Below are positions 5,048 through 5,907 of a stretch of 5,907 nucleotides of DNA, in pieces. The first letter of the stretch is position 1, and every line of letters begins with the position of its first letter. The notes under the pieces are model-generated. The model was not told where the DNA came from, did no database searches, and saw nothing but the letters and a program-made list of their open reading frames with translations. The DNA is from Candidatus Methanosuratincola petrocarbonis (ex Vanwonterghem et al. 2016) (lineage in GTDB: Archaea > Thermoproteota > Methanomethylicia > Methanomethylicales > Methanomethylicaceae), in assembly GCA_001717015.1 (NCBI GenBank), contig MAGV01000082.1, positions 8,295 to 14,201 of the forward strand, read 5' to 3'. Made by a program: the position numbers and the translations under genes.

Positions 5048-5883
5048 TATGCCTCAAACCCCATATTCAGAGATTTCCTAACCTTTTCATAAAAGTCAAC
5101 GGGGGCAGTCCTCAGGAAGACCGCCGGCGTCCTAGACTTCTCAACAAGAATTTTTTCTCCATCCTCTAGGTCGACAGAGACCTGCCCGTCCAATATTAGC
5201 AGTCCTCTGGATGAACCAGGCAATAAAGTGATCTCGACCCTTGCAGACGGGGGCAGGATTATCGGGCGCACCCCGTGATGGAGAGGGCATACGAATACCA
5301 CCTCAATGACGTCTAAGCCAGGATCTATAAGCGGGCCTCCTGCAGAGAGGGCGTATGCTGTCGCCCCAGTAGTCGTGGATACAATGACGCCATCAGCCAT
5401 CCCGCGATGGATGGGCTTGCCGTCTGCAGAGACTGAAAATCGGATTATCTTTGAGGGTCTCGCGGAGGTCACAAGCACCTCGTTCAGTGCATCAGGGAGC
5501 CGGCGCCCCTTGAAGTCGACCGAGAGCTTGGTCTTGTATTCGAGGTAGGTCTTGCCCTCTAAGACGCGGGTTAGTGTGGCGACCGCCTCTTCCGGGACCG
5601 TCTCGCAGAGGAAGCCCCGTGCGCCAACCTTTATGCCGAGTATTGGCATCGATTCCACCATTTGGGCAGTACGCATTATCGTGCCGTCACCGCCCACAAC
5701 AACGATCAGGTCGGCTGAAATCGCAGCAGTGGGATTCGGCCCGAAGCCGCTCTCTTTCGTCATCTCTGCAGGGCGGATCACCTCGACCCCCTTCGAGGAG
5801 AGAAAGCACCCCACGTCCGTGGCTACCCTCGCGGCCTCCTCAGAATTCGGCTTGGCGACAATCCCTACTCTCGAGATCCTCAA
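5047..5883 (-). CDS. nadK: ATP-NAD kinase (NAD kinase)
   Basis: This cytosolic enzyme phosphorylates NAD to NADP. The complete 278-residue protein starts RVGIVAKPN, the expected first strand. It has the nucleotide/catalytic motif G64-G-D66-G-T68, N134-E135 in the ALNEVLV segment, the NAD-binding stretch DGVIVSTTTGATAYALSAGGP (164-184), HHGVRPIILP (202-211) and LDGQ (231-234). The usual STPTGSTAY reads STTTGATAY here, a conservative but noticeable change in the second signature. The start is TTG 5881-5883: it is the first start codon after an in-frame TAG (5899-5901) and has GGAG (5894-5897) and AAGG (5886-5889) upstream. NOB1 follows immediately, forming a two-gene operon whose promoter lies beyond the right edge. 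Confidence 0.94.
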   Translation of the reverse strand: MRISRVGIVAKPNSEEAARVATDVGCFLSSKGVEVIRPAEMTKESGFGPNPTAAISADLIVVVGGDGTIMRTAQMVESMPILGIKVGARGFLCETVPEEAVATLTRVLEGKTYLEYKTKLSVDFKGRRLPDALNEVLVTSARPSKIIRFSVSADGKPIHRGMADGVIVSTTTGATAYALSAGGPLIDPGLDVIEVVFVCPLHHGVRPIILPPSARVEITLLPGSSRGLLILDGQVSVDLEDGEKILVEKSRTPAVFLRTAPVDFYEKVRKSLNMGFEA

Positions 5884-5897
5884 AACCTTCCTACTCC
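5884..5897 (-). promoter_or_regulatory. Purine-rich leader with ribosome-binding site for nadK
   Basis: On the minus strand GGAGTAGGAAGGTT directly precedes TTG 5883. GGAG is 10 nt and AAGG 2 nt from the start, so either could pair with 16S rRNA. Only ten bases of the window remain upstream, so no promoter can be judged. Confidence 0.45.
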
Positions 5898-5907
5898 GCT
5901 AGTATTG

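Noticed and set aside
5306..5902. Plus-strand open frames opposite nadK
   Set aside because: They are antisense shadows of a well-supported NAD kinase, low in recognisable structure.
1..5907. Defence system, CRISPR array, prophage or tRNA gene
   Set aside because: No spaced direct repeats, phage-like proteins, nuclease-defence domains other than the rRNA-maturing PIN protein, or cloverleaf-like sequence were found by eye.

Overview
The window looks archaeal. It encodes a NOB1-type PIN/zinc-ribbon rRNA endonuclease, a PUA-containing NSUN6-like tRNA m5C methyltransferase and an archaeal-style NAD kinase. Four of the seven complete genes probably start with TTG or GTG, ribosome-binding sites are GGTGA/GGGGTGA-like, and AGG is a very common arginine codon. 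G+C appears to be a little above half. The lineage cannot be fixed from this stretch; a TACK-type archaeon is a reasonable guess only. I see no tRNA, rRNA, CRISPR array, insertion sequence or phage gene.

Left part, + strand (1-2794): the end of an unrecognised gene (1-302), then a likely promoter and a compact four-gene run. This run is a glutaredoxin/thioredoxin-fold protein (371-658), a 56-residue four-cysteine protein (678-848), a two-domain GNAT acetyltransferase (829-1614) and a cysteinyl-tRNA synthetase-like protein (1619-2794). The genes are 19 nt apart, overlap by 20 nt, and are 4 nt apart, so they are probably co-transcribed and partly translationally coupled. The CysRS-like protein is the most interesting product. 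It keeps the zinc site, HIGH and KMSKS, but stops where the C-terminal anticodon-binding domain should begin.

Middle (2795-4533): a 54-nt interrupted inverted repeat lies between the convergent cysS-like gene and a minus-strand moaE (molybdopterin synthase large subunit). MoaE is divergent from the NSUN6-like methyltransferase gene (3373-4533), and the two share a 70-bp AT-containing intergenic region that may serve as a two-way promoter.

Right part, minus strand (4517-5883): NAD kinase followed by NOB1, joined by a TAGTG stop/start overlap. NOB1 runs tail-to-tail into the methyltransferase gene with a 17-bp coding overlap.

Together the genes cover thiol/redox functions, cysteine activation, molybdopterin sulfur transfer, tRNA modification, NADP supply and 16S rRNA 3'-end maturation. 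Most are housekeeping genes. The possible novelty is the thioredoxin-fold / Cys-rich / GNAT / shortened-CysRS cluster, which superficially resembles the MshD (GNAT) plus MshC (CysRS-derived ligase) logic of mycothiol synthesis. That link is a hypothesis only.
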